From the NCBI GenBank assembly GCA_933207985.1, contig OW240913.1:103725726-103789725 (forward strand): a DNA stretch of 64,000 bases, in the 5' to 3' direction. Below, piece after piece: positions 1 to 11,479 of this stretch. This DNA is from Pelobates cultripes (taxonomy: Eukaryota > Chordata > Amphibia > Anura > Pelobatidae). A program made the position numbers and the translations under genes. The notes beneath the pieces are model-generated. The model was not told the DNA's origin. It worked only from the letters and a program-made list of their open reading frames with translations, and made no database searches. Positions within the stretch are counted from its first letter, which is position 1. Every line of letters starts with the position of its first letter.

Positions 1-299
1 CATGAAACATTGCTATCAGCTATAAACTATTTATCTGATACCATCCAAACACATGGACACATGGATTCATTTTTGCATAATGCTTTTGACAGATGTACGT
101 TTGTGGTTCTATAGGCTAAGCGTGAATAGGATCCTCATTAGAAGAGAGCTTTGATTTGTTATTTGTTAGCTGCTACATTGTATTATCACTGTTATGGGCA
201 TACCTTCCAATATTCTGTTACCATGCATACATACACTGTTTTAAACTAAGAAAGAAAAAACTTGAACGTTTAAATATGATAAAAAAATGTATACACGTA

Positions 300-455
300 C
301 ATACATATGTGTGTCTAGGTGTAGTGTCCATGTGTAGCAGTGTGTGTAAATGTACTAGCATTATGCGTAGTAGTGTGTGGACGGTGTGGGTAATAGTATG
401 TGTGAGTAACAGTGTGGGCAACAGTCTGGGTAGCAGTATGTGTAGCTGTACATGT
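300..455. repeat. Imperfect GT-rich minisatellite
   Basis: About ten imperfect copies of a 12-15 bp unit of the type GTAGCAGTGTGTGT / GTAACAGTGTGGGC follow one another. The open frames over it on both strands are products of the repeat, not genes. Confidence 0.6.
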
Positions 456-2986
456 CCGAGTTGGCCAGTCCTGTCTCTTATCCTTACTATTCCTCTACCC
501 ACCAGGAAATAGCTGTGTTCGGTCTGAGAGGGCAGGACTCCCTTCAGACTGAATCCAGCCATCACAGAGTCCAGTAGCCTGGGTTCCAATCAGCAGCAGA
601 CACCAAGCAGGCGATTGTGAAGGGGCTTTTGACAGACAGAGTACGTGCCCCCATTAGGCATGCGCTAGTAGGAAGGTGATTATTCTGCCTAATGGGAAAT
701 TAAGCCCAGCTTAGAGCACAGAATACTAGGATTTTTAAATTTGTATTATAATAATATTGTTGCTGGTTCAACTGTTGCTGTTCCCAACAATTAATCAAAA
801 TCATAGATATCAATGACAATGGCCATTATGCAGAGTTCTAATAATGGATCCCTCTCTCCTGCATTTAATTATATCTGAAATTGGCATAATTATATTTGTA
901 TGGCACTAAAGGCATGTTCAGTGTGAAGATTAGCGGTCTCAGGGCAGTTTATTTTGTAACATGCCTCATGCTTTTGATGTGCAATCTTCAGGTGTCTTCT
1001 TTAAACCAGTATTGTGAAGCAATTGCTGGACTGCAGCTACTACCAGTCTCAGTTTTATGTGGGTCGTAGTTTACCAAGTGACATCATTATATTTGTTAAG
1101 TTGTGCACAAAGTTCGAATTATGATGATACTGTATATTTCTTTGAAAACCAACTGGTTCATGCGGTAAGAATAAAAGTATTTTCCAAGTTGGAGCAAACC
1201 AGGTAATCAAGCCCACTCCCTATTCATTACTTTTTTTGTCTGGATTGTTTTAATACAGTACTTTCCTGATAACATTGCTGAGAAGATATTGAAAAGCACA
1301 TCATTTTCCATTAACGCACTCTGATGATAATAAGAACATGTGCCTAGAGAATTGTGATTTCAAGAGGAGAAAGCTTTTATCTCTCAGTAAAATGATTAGT
1401 TTAGTATTTCATTATGGAACCCTCGAATATTCTAGACTTCTGTTTTTACGATGTCTCTTGTATTTTATAACCCCCATGTCTTTCTTTGCGCCCCACTTTG
1501 TTTTAAAGAATTAGCCCATATATTAAGTCTTTTAAAGTTACCATATTCTTAGTGTTCTCCCAGTCTCCCTATGAAGTGGTATTTCTCTTTGGAAGTCATT
1601 TGTTTAATCCACTATTGCCAATGCTGAATCTCATTATATATACTCTAGGACTCACTTGCAATATTAAGAATGCATTTTTCTGTATAACATATTTATTGAC
1701 AACAATTTTGCCAAAATTGAGACAGTTTGGAGGTTGGTAACTAGATCTGTAGTTTCTGCAAATACCAGGTATACAGCATTTTAAACCTAAGTGCTTAGAC
1801 TTCCACATAGACCCTGACATCCTCCCATGGAGCTATCTAATATCTATTTGTCCTGGTGAACATTTGCCAAAATCTCGTGATGATGTTCGTATTTTAGTCC
1901 AAGTTACTAAATTGATTAAGTAAACAATTTTAATAAACGTCCTTTTGTCTATTCAGTGAAAATAAAGCCTCTAACAGTAACATATTTCTATTTGCCTTGA
2001 TACTCCTGTCACTCAGCACTCGTTTTGTAAAATTAATATTTGACACCGAGATGGGCAGACACTCTGTGCGTTGTGTTCAGTTCGGTAAAAATGAATGCTG
2101 TTAGCTAAAAACATCACACAAGTAGAATTGTTTTCTGCCTTATGAAAGCTAATGATAACCCTGATTTACTTGTTTCCTAAGGCATGGGCAACTGCAGCAT
2201 AACATAGCTTCCTTGTAACATGTACATTTTTTTTTTTGCCATCCAATTAAATTTTTAATAAGGGGCCATATTAAATTATACAGCGTGAGCCTAGGAGTCT
2301 GGTTGTCTCCAAGATGAATGAAGAACTGGAGCTTTGCTCAAACCATAAAGATTGCAGCAGTGATCATGAGTCAACATAGGAAGATCGCAATCGGGTTGAT
2401 AAAGTAAATGCCTTCTGAAATGCAAACTGATATGTGTTTGTCTGGCAGTGGAAATGAGATTTTCTGAATTAAGCAGTAATGTACGGCAGAATATTTGTCA
2501 TTCCTATAGACAGCCACACCTGATATACCCTTTCTAAGGAAAAAGCACAAACCCAATGTCTTGATACCTGCATTCTTTGATTTCATAATGTGTAGCAGCA
2601 CAAGGTGTTGCCAGTCACATTTTTGCTGCTGGCCAAGATGTCAAAGTGAACAGATTTACCTTAAAGGTCAATGGAAATAAAAAATTTTTTTGTTTGTTTA
2701 GTAGGTGAACATATAAAGATAAATAAAACATTTCTTTTTTAATTAAATGTGATCATCTGACCTTGCCAACTATGACATAACCAATATATTTTTTTGTCCT
2801 GAGGTTGTCTTGATGACTTAGCAGGTGTAACAAAATAGTGATATAAAAAAGATTGCATAGCATACTTCCTGGATTGCAGCTACCATATTGTATACATTTA
2901 TATGCATAGGAATTTGCAGGGTGATAGGAGTTAGACACGCAAATATACATTGATAATTAATCTCATTGATGGATTGATCTAATGCC

Positions 2987-3467
2987 TTCAAGGGACACTG
3001 TAGACATTGCATCTTCTTCATCTCATTAAACTGGTTATAGTATCTGGAGTCCCCTGGTACTGTCCTTTCATTCAGCATTAAACAGTTTTTAATGCTTTTA
3101 TGTTGTAATGCTAAATGAGAGTTCCCAGTAGCCCATCCCTTTCTGTGCTGCTTTGGCTAATGAGGACATATTAGCCTATACAGCAAAGGGCAGTTGTGAT
3201 TGGCTGAGAGTGTCAGTTGACTGCTTTTAGCCTATCATAGCTCCAACTGACGGTATGAATGTATATGACTACAAGGACGTATGTAACCTCTGCCTTAGCC
3301 ACACCTCCAGAAGGGGCTGGACTGTGGGTGGCCATGGAACGTTATTTAGTGTTACCCTGATCTAAAGGGGTTTAACAATGAATAAGGGGACAGTGCCAGG
3401 GGACTCCAAGCACTATAACCAATTCAAAGAGATTAAATGGTTATAGTCACTAAAGTGTCCCATTCAA
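2987..3467. mobile_element. MITE with about 85-bp terminal inverted repeats
   Basis: The left arm (2987-3075) and right arm (3381-3467) are inverted copies. Both contain GGTTATAGT, GGAGTCCCCTGG and a terminal GGGACACT/AGTGTCCC. The 305-bp centre contains GATTGGCTGAGAGTGTCAGT, a motif also present in the palindrome at 62430-62644. No transposase is present. The superfamily is not certain; T2-like or hAT-like non-autonomous elements are possible. Confidence 0.7.
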
Positions 3468-3743
3468 GTGATGTAGCAGGGAATAGAGAGCTTCTATAAA
3501 CTGCCATTGTTGACATCACTCTGACTGGTTGCAGTACTCCCTTAATTTGCTCTTTATGTTGAGTGCCATTTATGAATTCGCCTAAAATGTATGACTCATA
3601 TGTCATGTCTCTAATTTCACAAGTCGGCAGCCTAGTTTGACAAACCTAGCTCTAAACATGCCAATATGGGTTTGTGTCTGATAATAGCAGACAAGTTAAA
3701 ACTATTTATTGAATTGTGGCATTTCAAACCCCATGCCCTCAGA

Positions 3744-3822
3744 GGTTGATGGACTACAATTCCCACGATTCTCTGTCCCTTTATAGCATTCAAAGGATTC
3801 TGGAAGTTGTAAGCCATCAACA
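3744..3822. repeat. Short inverted-repeat element
   Basis: GTTGATGGACTACAATTCCC at the left end pairs imperfectly with the inverted sequence ending CATCAAC at 3821. The ACTACAATTCCCA motif is common at ends of vertebrate non-autonomous DNA transposons. This may be a small internally deleted copy. Confidence 0.4.
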
Positions 3823-5931
3823 TGTGGGAGGCAAAATTTGAGATAAACGCATGCTTTAAGGTCTTTAGGAATAGTCCTATATTTTGTTTAGTGCTACATG
3901 CTATAGGACAATATATTTGAGAACATATCAATTTTAGTGTTAATAATACCTAAAAATCAGTGTTGTAGTTTTACTATAAAATAAGTTACTTATATAGTGC
4001 CTAAAATTGATTACATTGTCATTATTATTTTCATTTTCTGCTCTTGCACTGACTTCAGGAACAGTCTAAACTATGTTTCTTATATAACTGAAAATTTCCT
4101 TTCAATAAACTGTTAAGTGGACAAAAAGCCATTATGTTCTTGGATTATTGTGTGAATAACACATTTGGTGATTGGTTGTCCAATTACAATTGGCTGTGTT
4201 CTTTTACAGAATTGCTTTATTTGGTTTCTTGCAGGGTATCAAGTACATAATGAGAACATTCGTTTAATGTGAGAGCCAGTGGCAAAGCCAGTTTGTAAAG
4301 GGATTGTATGTTTGTTATGGTCTAAATAGAATATATGCTACAGTACCTTGGTGTACATTCATGTAACTTGTGTGTAGCCTTAAATCTGTGTTCTTTAGAC
4401 AATTGTTACGTTTAGTTTATTCCATTTAATCTGTGTTCAATATTTTCACCTAAACAAGGAAATTAATCAGGAAATATAATTATTATAAGAAATGTTAAAT
4501 AGCATATACTGCTAGTTTAGAGTGCTGAAGTACTCTTTGGTGTCAGAGTTGCCATGGCGCCCATCCTCAATGTAAATAATCAAACGGTTTGATTTCTTAC
4601 CTGGGGTGCATCTGGCACCGGTCTCTGGCTCTCAGTCTAAGCAAAGCCAGGCCAGCCTTTACTGGAGTGAAATAAATGGGGATACGACAGACATAATGGA
4701 GAGGCTGTTTGATGCAAGATGGGAGTCAGATGAATGGCATGTTTGTTCTAACCTCTTCTAAGTGGTAAAAAACTAGGAAAATTACAAAGAAGCAAAAGTT
4801 AAAAAAACACATATATACCCTTTAACAGCATGAAGACAAGATGATTAATGTAACGTTAATTTTCGATATCAGGTTTTCTTTAAAGGACAGTTGCTATGGC
4901 TAATTTAGTATTTACTTTGGCTTGTACTTAATCTGGATATATTTTTAAATAGTTAGTTTTTTTCTGTATAAAGTCAGATTAGGTAATGGGCTTCCAGCAC
5001 CAAATTTAGCAAAGTGTTTTGGTATGCCATGCCTATTCAACCTCTACTGTGTTGGAAAATAATTCTGGAAAATGAATGGGTTAATCATCTGGGAATGATC
5101 CTATCAATTCATTCTCATGCCATTCTGATGGTGATTAATATCACTTATGTGGGTTTTATGTGTTCTAGGAGAACTGTTGAGACTGGAAATAGAATTTTCT
5201 CTCTTGTGTTTACATTGCTGTGTCAGGAACAGTATTTTAAATGTTTCTTTGTGGCATTTTCTAGAGTTCAGAAGTTTGCAGAATTTGGATTCTGCTCGAC
5301 TCTGGCGGTGTATGTTTGGAAGAACGAGTGGGAAAGTAACCAGGAGGGCATGCTGTAAATAAAGAAAAAAGCAAATCCTTACTATACTTTAAAATAATTT
5401 TATTTTGCACAAAATGTTAAGCATATTGAAATGCATTGATTTAAAATCATCTTCATATATTGGCACCCTTTATAAAACTGAGTAAAACATTATCAATAAT
5501 GTACACACCTTCATGTAGAATATATATTGTATTTTATGGATTATTTAAGGGAATCAGTGAGAATTACATGTTTCCCCAAATATCTATATCACAATGGGAG
5601 GAGAAATAGCTGGATAGGAGGCACTAACATTTTTAGACCTGCATTCACTAGCTCTACGTAGATTATAGTGTTCTAGTTATTAACCTAGATTATGTGTAAA
5701 GAATGTGTCCTCTTTTTCATTTTACAAAAAGTGCAGCTTTCAATACAAATTGGCACTTTTATAAACTAACCTTGTTACACCCCCTGGCTTCCAATCAGCC
5801 AATAAGTCCTGTTACTTCCTGGTTTGGTTAGCTTAGTGGAACTAAAATCAAGAAGCAGCCGTACAAAGGCTGCATTGGTATGTCTGTGATGCAGCCACAT
5901 AAAATCTGGGCTAGGTTAGAAGAGGCGGGCT

Positions 5932-6141
5932 TGCAAAAGCTGCAAACAAGACATTTGTCCCTCCGGCAGGTATAACTACCTAGTAAAGCTAGTGGGTATG
6001 TGGCAGCCTCCCGGAGAAATATTTTGCCACGCTAAAAACGCTTGTGCTGTGCTCCTGCACAGCAACAGCGTTATAGCCAATCAGGTGATCAGGACAGCCA
6101 TGTAGCTCGCGGCAGCCCTGATCACCTCAGATTTTAAAATG
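5932..6141 (+). repeat. Left inverted terminal repeat of the 5.9-18.0 kb DIRS
   Basis: Runs inversely to 17814-17994. Shared blocks include GCAAAAGCTGCAAAC, GTGGGTATGTGGCAGCCTCC, GGAGAAATATTTTG and AGCCAATCAGGTGATCAGGA. The ATG of gag (6139) overlaps its inner end. Confidence 0.9.
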
Positions 6142-8159
6142 GCAATGTTGATGGAGGACTCCATTTCTGTGTCTGCCACGGATATGGTGGATGTCTCTCC
6201 TAGAGACAGCCCCATCAACGTTAGAAGGCTCCATAAGAGAGCCTTCCTTGCCAGGGACATATCCTCTTTATCCTCTGAGAATATATAGTCCGAGTTAGTA
6301 AAATAAAAAAGAAGGCTTGCCTTTCCTCTTCAAGTTCTGAGGATGAACTTGATTTTGGTCCCTCTTCCCCTCATTCTCGTTTGAGTAGTCAACGTTTTAA
6401 AGGGACAGTACCTCCAAAAGCAAAACGTGCTTTTCCCTCATTTGAGGTTTCAAAGCAGTTTTCTCACTGTGACGGAGTGATCCAGAGAGCATAGCAGGAA
6501 CAAATCAAGCTCTTACAAGAGCTTACTCTGGGGAGTAAGTGATTATAGCAATCCCCAGAGTGTAGGTATCCCTTCTCCCAAGCATGAGCCAAGGCTTCAA
6601 GAAAGGTGCAAGTAGGTCTGGTTTATTGAGGGCTACCTGCCCGTTATTTATGCCAGTGGACACTCCACTAGGGGACCTGATGGAACAATGGGACACATAT
6701 TGGATATTAGTCAATCACAGACAATACAAACAAAACACTCCCACAGTGACATCACAATGCCTCCTCTCTATCCTGGAGATAATTGGGAAGTAATCAAATT
6801 ATCTCCCAGGACAGAGGCAAGACTCAATTAACCACATGATTACAAAAAGACATAAAATTACACAATGTTACAATTACTACATAAAACATATACATGCAAC
6901 ATATCCCCAGATAGCTTAGATCTGAGCGCACATTATTACCGAATGGCGCTCAGATCACCTACATACAGTTCAATCGTCATGGAGCCAAAGTCTTTTCCAT
7001 AGTCTTTTGTTACACGAATAGGCTCCATGGCATAGCTATCTTGGGTAGCACTACTCACATACTGAAAGTCGTCCTGGCAGAAATACACAAATAAACCTTT
7101 CTGCAGGGGAAAATACAGCTATCAGCACAGGGGCCATAGTCGGAAGGCAGGAGGCTAGCCAGTAGTCCCCTCCAGGCACAAGGGGCGAAGGGCACTTCAT
7201 CACACTCACAAAAGGGACAAGACTCGTTTGAGTGCTGTCAGTCCCTCACCGTCCACCTCAAGAGCGTTTGCTCATTCATCCTCCCTAAGCCAGTCCTGCT
7301 CCAGACAGGGATCACCGGAGATTGATTGGGAGTGGTTCGCTCTGCAGCTTCCACTGAACGAGGGAAGTTGAGCAACATTCAGATGGACCGACTGAGCCTT
7401 TTAGGTAAAGTTCTCCCTTCAGAATTATACCATTCAAGATGGGCCATCAAACAAGAATCAGAAGTCATGGATTTTGCCAAACTAGCTTTCAGATCACCGC
7501 TAGTTAAAGAGGATGATCTCCTCCTTAGAAATCATATTGGTATCCCTGACATTCAGGCGCTAATGGCCCCTGAAATTGATCCAGCACTGTTATCCATTAC
7601 AGGAAGCAGTGTTTCTGCGGAACCCATGGATCAGACATTGCGCAATGTACAATTTAAAATTGCAGATGCTGTTGGTCCCATGCTACTTATGTTGGATAAG
7701 GCAGAGAAGGAGGGATCCTCTCATAACCCTTCCCTACCAGCTTTACTTGCTTCTAAGATGGCACTTCTAAAAGCTTCCAGCAGAGTGGTGCTTATTATCG
7801 GTCAATCCTTCAACTATATTTCTAACATTTGCAGAACCCGCTGCCTGCATGCAGCAGGGATGTCTGATTTAGCACCAAAATCACATGAATTCCCTAATTT
7901 TGAAAACTCCTTTCTATTTGGCCCCTCTTTTATACAATCAGTGAATGGACGATATAAAGCTAGGAGATCTTTCTCTGATTTAAAGAAGAGCTTTCCAAGC
8001 TTCAAGAAGCCCTTTCTGACCGAGGGTCATTCCTACAGGGCTACAGGCTCGTCCCGCGAAGTTACTCAGCAAGCCCACTTTTGTCACCATAGAGGAAAGT
8101 CAAGACCCCCAGGCAGTAGCAGAGGAGCCCATGCCAGACGTGGCTCATCAGGAAACTGA
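6139..8159 (+). pseudogene. DIRS gag-like ORF1, broken by stops and a solo LTR
   Basis: The frame opens at ATG 6139 (MAMLMEDSISVSATD) and reaches a TAG at 6286-6288. It then continues in a shifted frame with a Lys/Ser-rich stretch (KKKACLSSSSSEDELDFG) up to the LTR insertion. It resumes after 7209 and after a further frame change runs open from about 7326 to the TGA at 8157-8159. The product would be the nucleocapsid-like protein of the DIRS. I see no zinc knuckle in it. The C-terminal part is basic and Ser/Arg-rich, plausible for nucleic-acid binding. The assignment rests mainly on position between the terminal repeat and the RT. Confidence 0.7.
6468..7204 (-). mobile_element. Solo LTR inserted in DIRS gag (target duplication CTCAC)
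   Basis: The 737-bp block begins TGTGACGGA and ends CATCACA. It is flanked by CTCAC at 6463-6467 and 7205-7209, and the gag sequence continues on either side. Read on the minus strand, its 3' part (GGGGATTGCTATAATCACTT, AAGAGCTTG) resembles the 3' part of the LTR at 23595-24563, so the two belong to related families. No internal retroelement sequence is present, so this is a solo LTR left by LTR-LTR recombination. The superfamily (Gypsy or ERV) cannot be told from the LTR alone. Confidence 0.88.
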
Positions 8160-8165
8160 AGACCC

Positions 8166-9690
8166 ATGCAGTCAAGTAAGTGGTTTACCTCACATCCCTC
8201 AAAATTGGTCAGATATAACCTCAGGCAAATAGGTGCTTCAGATTTTCAAAAGGGGTTTACAACTCCCTCTCATTCAGTTTCCTTTCTAGAGTCAAGCTCT
8301 GGGAAGAGAGGTAAATCCAGTTCTAGATTCCTCTCTTTCCCAGGCATAAGCTTAGGGAAAAATAGAATTGCATATTTGTCAATTTCAGGTTGGATTAGTC
8401 CCTTGTTCCCTATTCCAAAATCAGACGGCACATGGAGACCAGTACTAAACGTCAAGGCTTTGAATGCTTTCCTAAAGAGGAAAAGGTTCAGGATAGAAGG
8501 TTTAACGGACCTCCCAGGCCTAGTGCAGAAAAATGTCTTCTGCATAAAATTAGACCTCAAAGATGCTTTCCGTTCAGTTCCTATCACTATGAAACACAGG
8601 CGCTTTCTCAGATTCCGTTGTAAGGAATAGATATATCACTGGACTGTAATGGTGTTTGGCCTATCCAACACACCTTACACATTTTCCAGGATAATGAAAG
8701 CTATTATATCCCACGTCAGGCAAAGAGGATTTCTATGCCTTTATTACTTAGACGACATCCTGTTGTTGAATCCAGAGGTAGATACTCTCGTTCAGCAGAG
8801 AGATTACCTAATTTCCTTATTACAGGACCTGAGGTTTATTGTAAATCTGCAAAAATCAATACTAGTTCCTACTCAGAATATTCTTTTTCTGGGTTTCATG
8901 CTGAACACTATGGATATGAACTTGGGTGTTCCCCGAGACAAATGGGAAAAAATCCTATCTCAGATAACTTCAGCTCTTTTAAAACAAAGATGGTCCCTAA
9001 GAGATATAGCAAAGACTATTGGAAGGCTGATAGCATTAACACCAGGTTACGATGCTTACCCCTTGCTATGCAGACAAAGTCAGCTGTTTCTAGGAAACCA
9101 ACTAAGACGGGGTGGCCAGTGGGGGTTCTTCCCACGAGTGTCAGAAAAGAGCTAAACAAGATATTGGAAGGGGCAAGTCCACTTCCTCGCCCCCTTCTGG
9201 AAGGGGCTTTCGAATTAACCTTGACCACAGATGCTTCTACCAAGGGATAGGGTGCTTTCTCTGCCCAACGCGCAATAAGAGGAGTTTGGTCACTTCAAGA
9301 AAGACTTCTCCACATAAACTTACTAGAGTTGAGAGCAATCAAATTAGCCCTCCAAGGCCTCGTTCCGTTGAACCCCCTAGGTGTGTTGGTAATGGTTCAA
9401 TCTGACAACGGTAGCTTATGTCATCCACAGAGGGGGCACAAGGTCAAAAGGTCTTTGCCTAGAGGCCTTGGACCTGTGGTCCTGGGCTCTGGTTCACAAA
9501 GTTCAAATTATGGCAGTTCACGTACCAGGAGAGGCAAACGAACTGGCGGATTCCCTGTCCCGCCAGTGTTTGTCCCTTGCTACAGTCCAGTTAAAGAGTG
9601 CCTTATTTCAGCTGATAGAGAGCAGACTGGGCAAGAGACAGATCTTTTTGCATCTCAGACCTCAGCTCAGACTCCTAAATTTGTAACCAG
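8166..9690 (+). pseudogene. DIRS reverse transcriptase and RNase H, frame-broken
   Basis: The RT core is visible in successive frames: GWISPLFPIPKSDGTWRPVLN (fingers), FCIKLDLKDAFRSVPI (palm motif A with the first Asp), MVFGLSNTPYTFSRIM and CLYYLDDILLL (motif C with both catalytic Asp residues intact). RNase H follows from about 9200. LTTDASTKG gives its first Asp and LLELRAIKLAL the Glu, while VPGEANELADSLSR marks the end of the domain. A stop near 8629 and several frame changes between 9150 and 9470 inactivate it. It would copy the DIRS RNA into the circular intermediate. Confidence 0.85.
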
Positions 9691-9716
9691 AACTTGGGCG
9701 AAAAGAGGCTTGGAAG

Positions 9717-11004
9717 ATGGATGTGATGTCCATCCAATGGACAGACATTCCGGGCCTTTACACTTTTCCCCCGCCATCTATTCTGATGAAGGTGTTAGAG
9801 AAACTTCGCAGGGACAGGGTGACCGATCTGGTTTTAGTGTACCCCATTTGCACCTCCAGACCATGGTACCCCCTAATCATTAGGCTGGACAGCAGATTGC
9901 TTCCTAGGGACCAGGGATCTCTTAACCAAGCTCCCCCAACTTATGTGGATGGCAGCCCTGGTAGGCTTTTAACGCATCCTTTTCTGTCTGACCGGGTTTT
10001 AGACATAGTTAATTCATTACGGCGCAGGACTAGGGTAAGATACAAACAGATGATCGAGGAATTTAAAGCATGGGAAGTTTCCATTAATTCTCTTTCCCGT
10101 GAATCTGACACAATTCCCTTAGCTTTGGAATTCCTCACGCTCAAATATCATTCAGGATTAGCAGTCAGTAAGATTAAGACGTATGGTTCTGCATTAAATT
10201 TTCGAATCCCTAATCTGACCCAAGACGCCCTTTACCTCAGGTTACTCAAAGGGCTTTCAGTCTGCCGGCCTTTTACTCCAAGATACACTTCCTCTTGGGA
10301 TGTGGACCTTTTATTAAACTACCTTAATTCTTTGGACAATGACCAAATTGACCTAAGATGAACGGCGATTAAATTGGCATCCCTTCTAGCTTTAGCTCTG
10401 GCAGCTAGAGGCTCAGAATTAACCCAGCTAAATATTGTCGAACCATGGTTGTCTCGAACTCCTGGGGGATTTTAATGTCATCCTTTATGGGAGACAGAAG
10501 ACTTCCCATATTTTCCCGGGTCCTGCAGAACTAGATTTGGTGCAGGATTCTGCTGAGCCGAGTTTATGCTTAGTTAATTTGTTAAATTCATACTTGAATC
10601 TTTCTGCCCCAGTCAGATAAGACTTTAAGCAATTACTTATCACCTCCAGAAAAACTTTTCGGCCAGCTAAAGTTAACACAATCAGGGGTTGGATACTGTC
10701 CGCTATGTCTGCAGCAAGTATTGGTATCACGGTTTTTAAGGGACATTCTATCAGAGAGGCCTCAGCTTCAAAAGCAGCAGCGACAAGCCTTCCTCTTCCT
10801 ATTATCCTTAAAGCTGCAAGATGGTCTTCCAGTAAGACTTTTGTTAAGTTTTACTGGAGGCCAACTGAAGTGGAATGTTTACAGTTCCTTAGGACCACCA
10901 CCAGGTGCGTGCTATTCAACCCACTAGCTTTGCTAGGTGGTTATTCCTCCCGGAGGGACAAACTAAAGTTTGCAGGAATCGATGACAGACTTTCTTTGTC
11001 CTAG
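9717..11004 (+). pseudogene. DIRS tyrosine recombinase, frame-broken
   Basis: The N-terminal region is open to 10361 (RVRYKQMIEEFKAWEVSI, LTLKYHSGLAVSKIKTYGSAL). A TGA ends that frame at 10359-10361. The catalytic half then appears in other frames: ALALAARGSELTQLN (first Arg), GHSIREASASKAAA (His and second Arg) and ILKAARWSSSKTFVKFYWR (Trp and nucleophilic Tyr). This is the YR integrase that distinguishes DIRS from LTR elements. Its 3' end runs into the internal complementary region. Confidence 0.85.
10905..11000. repeat. Internal complementary region (ICR) of the DIRS
   Basis: The stretch CCACTAGCTTTGCTAGGTGG to GCAGGAATCGATGACAGAC is the reverse complement of the two outer element ends placed side by side: the right end (CTGTCATCGATTCCTGCAAAC) followed by the left end (TTTGTCCCTCCGG to CTAGTGGG). 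This is the DIRS hallmark used to template completion of the termini during replication. It overlaps the 3' end of the recombinase frame. Confidence 0.88.
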
Positions 11005-11370
11005 GGATAAGCATAACCACCTAGCAAAGCGCCCATCGCTCCCTCCCCAGGTTTATTTCTATTACCTGGTGGCGGCAGGGTATTTCTCTGGTTTGGGAAT
11101 CTTCTAATTAAAGTAATTTTGTGTGTTTGTTTTATTTTTCACTTATATTTATTTATATTTATACTGTTTATCTTTACTGTTTATCTTTACAGATTACAAC
11201 CGGCTACCCAGACAGGATCACCAAGCCAAGGACCCTCCTAAATAGTTCTGGAGGTTAAGAAACTTCTTCCAGAAGTTCTTTGATTATGAGTTATACTATA
11301 CTAATATTTCTCTCAGAGTTTTGTTTTTCACCTTCATGATCAAAGATTGTTTTGTTACATTTTCATATGT

Positions 11371-11479
11371 ATTAAGGCAATTTGCCTGCATTTGTGGGAG
11401 GTGCTGGTTTTCCACCCCTAGCCTACTTAAGGCACTCCCCTTGCCTGGCTCCTTACTGTTCGAGGTCAGCGTTGAATGA
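11371..11479 (+). repeat. Ngaro split direct repeat A1
   Basis: 109 bp starting ATTAAGGCAATTTGCCTG and ending GCGTTGAATGA. Repeated at 17269-17377 with one substitution (ACTGTTCG versus ACCGTTCG). Contains GCCTACTTAAGGCACTCC. Confidence 0.95.

Noticed and set aside
5743..5931. Possible element boundary upstream of the DIRS
   Set aside because: Some inverted words near AAAAGTGCAG and TTGGCACTTTT exist, but no matching partner was found on the other side of the DIRS.
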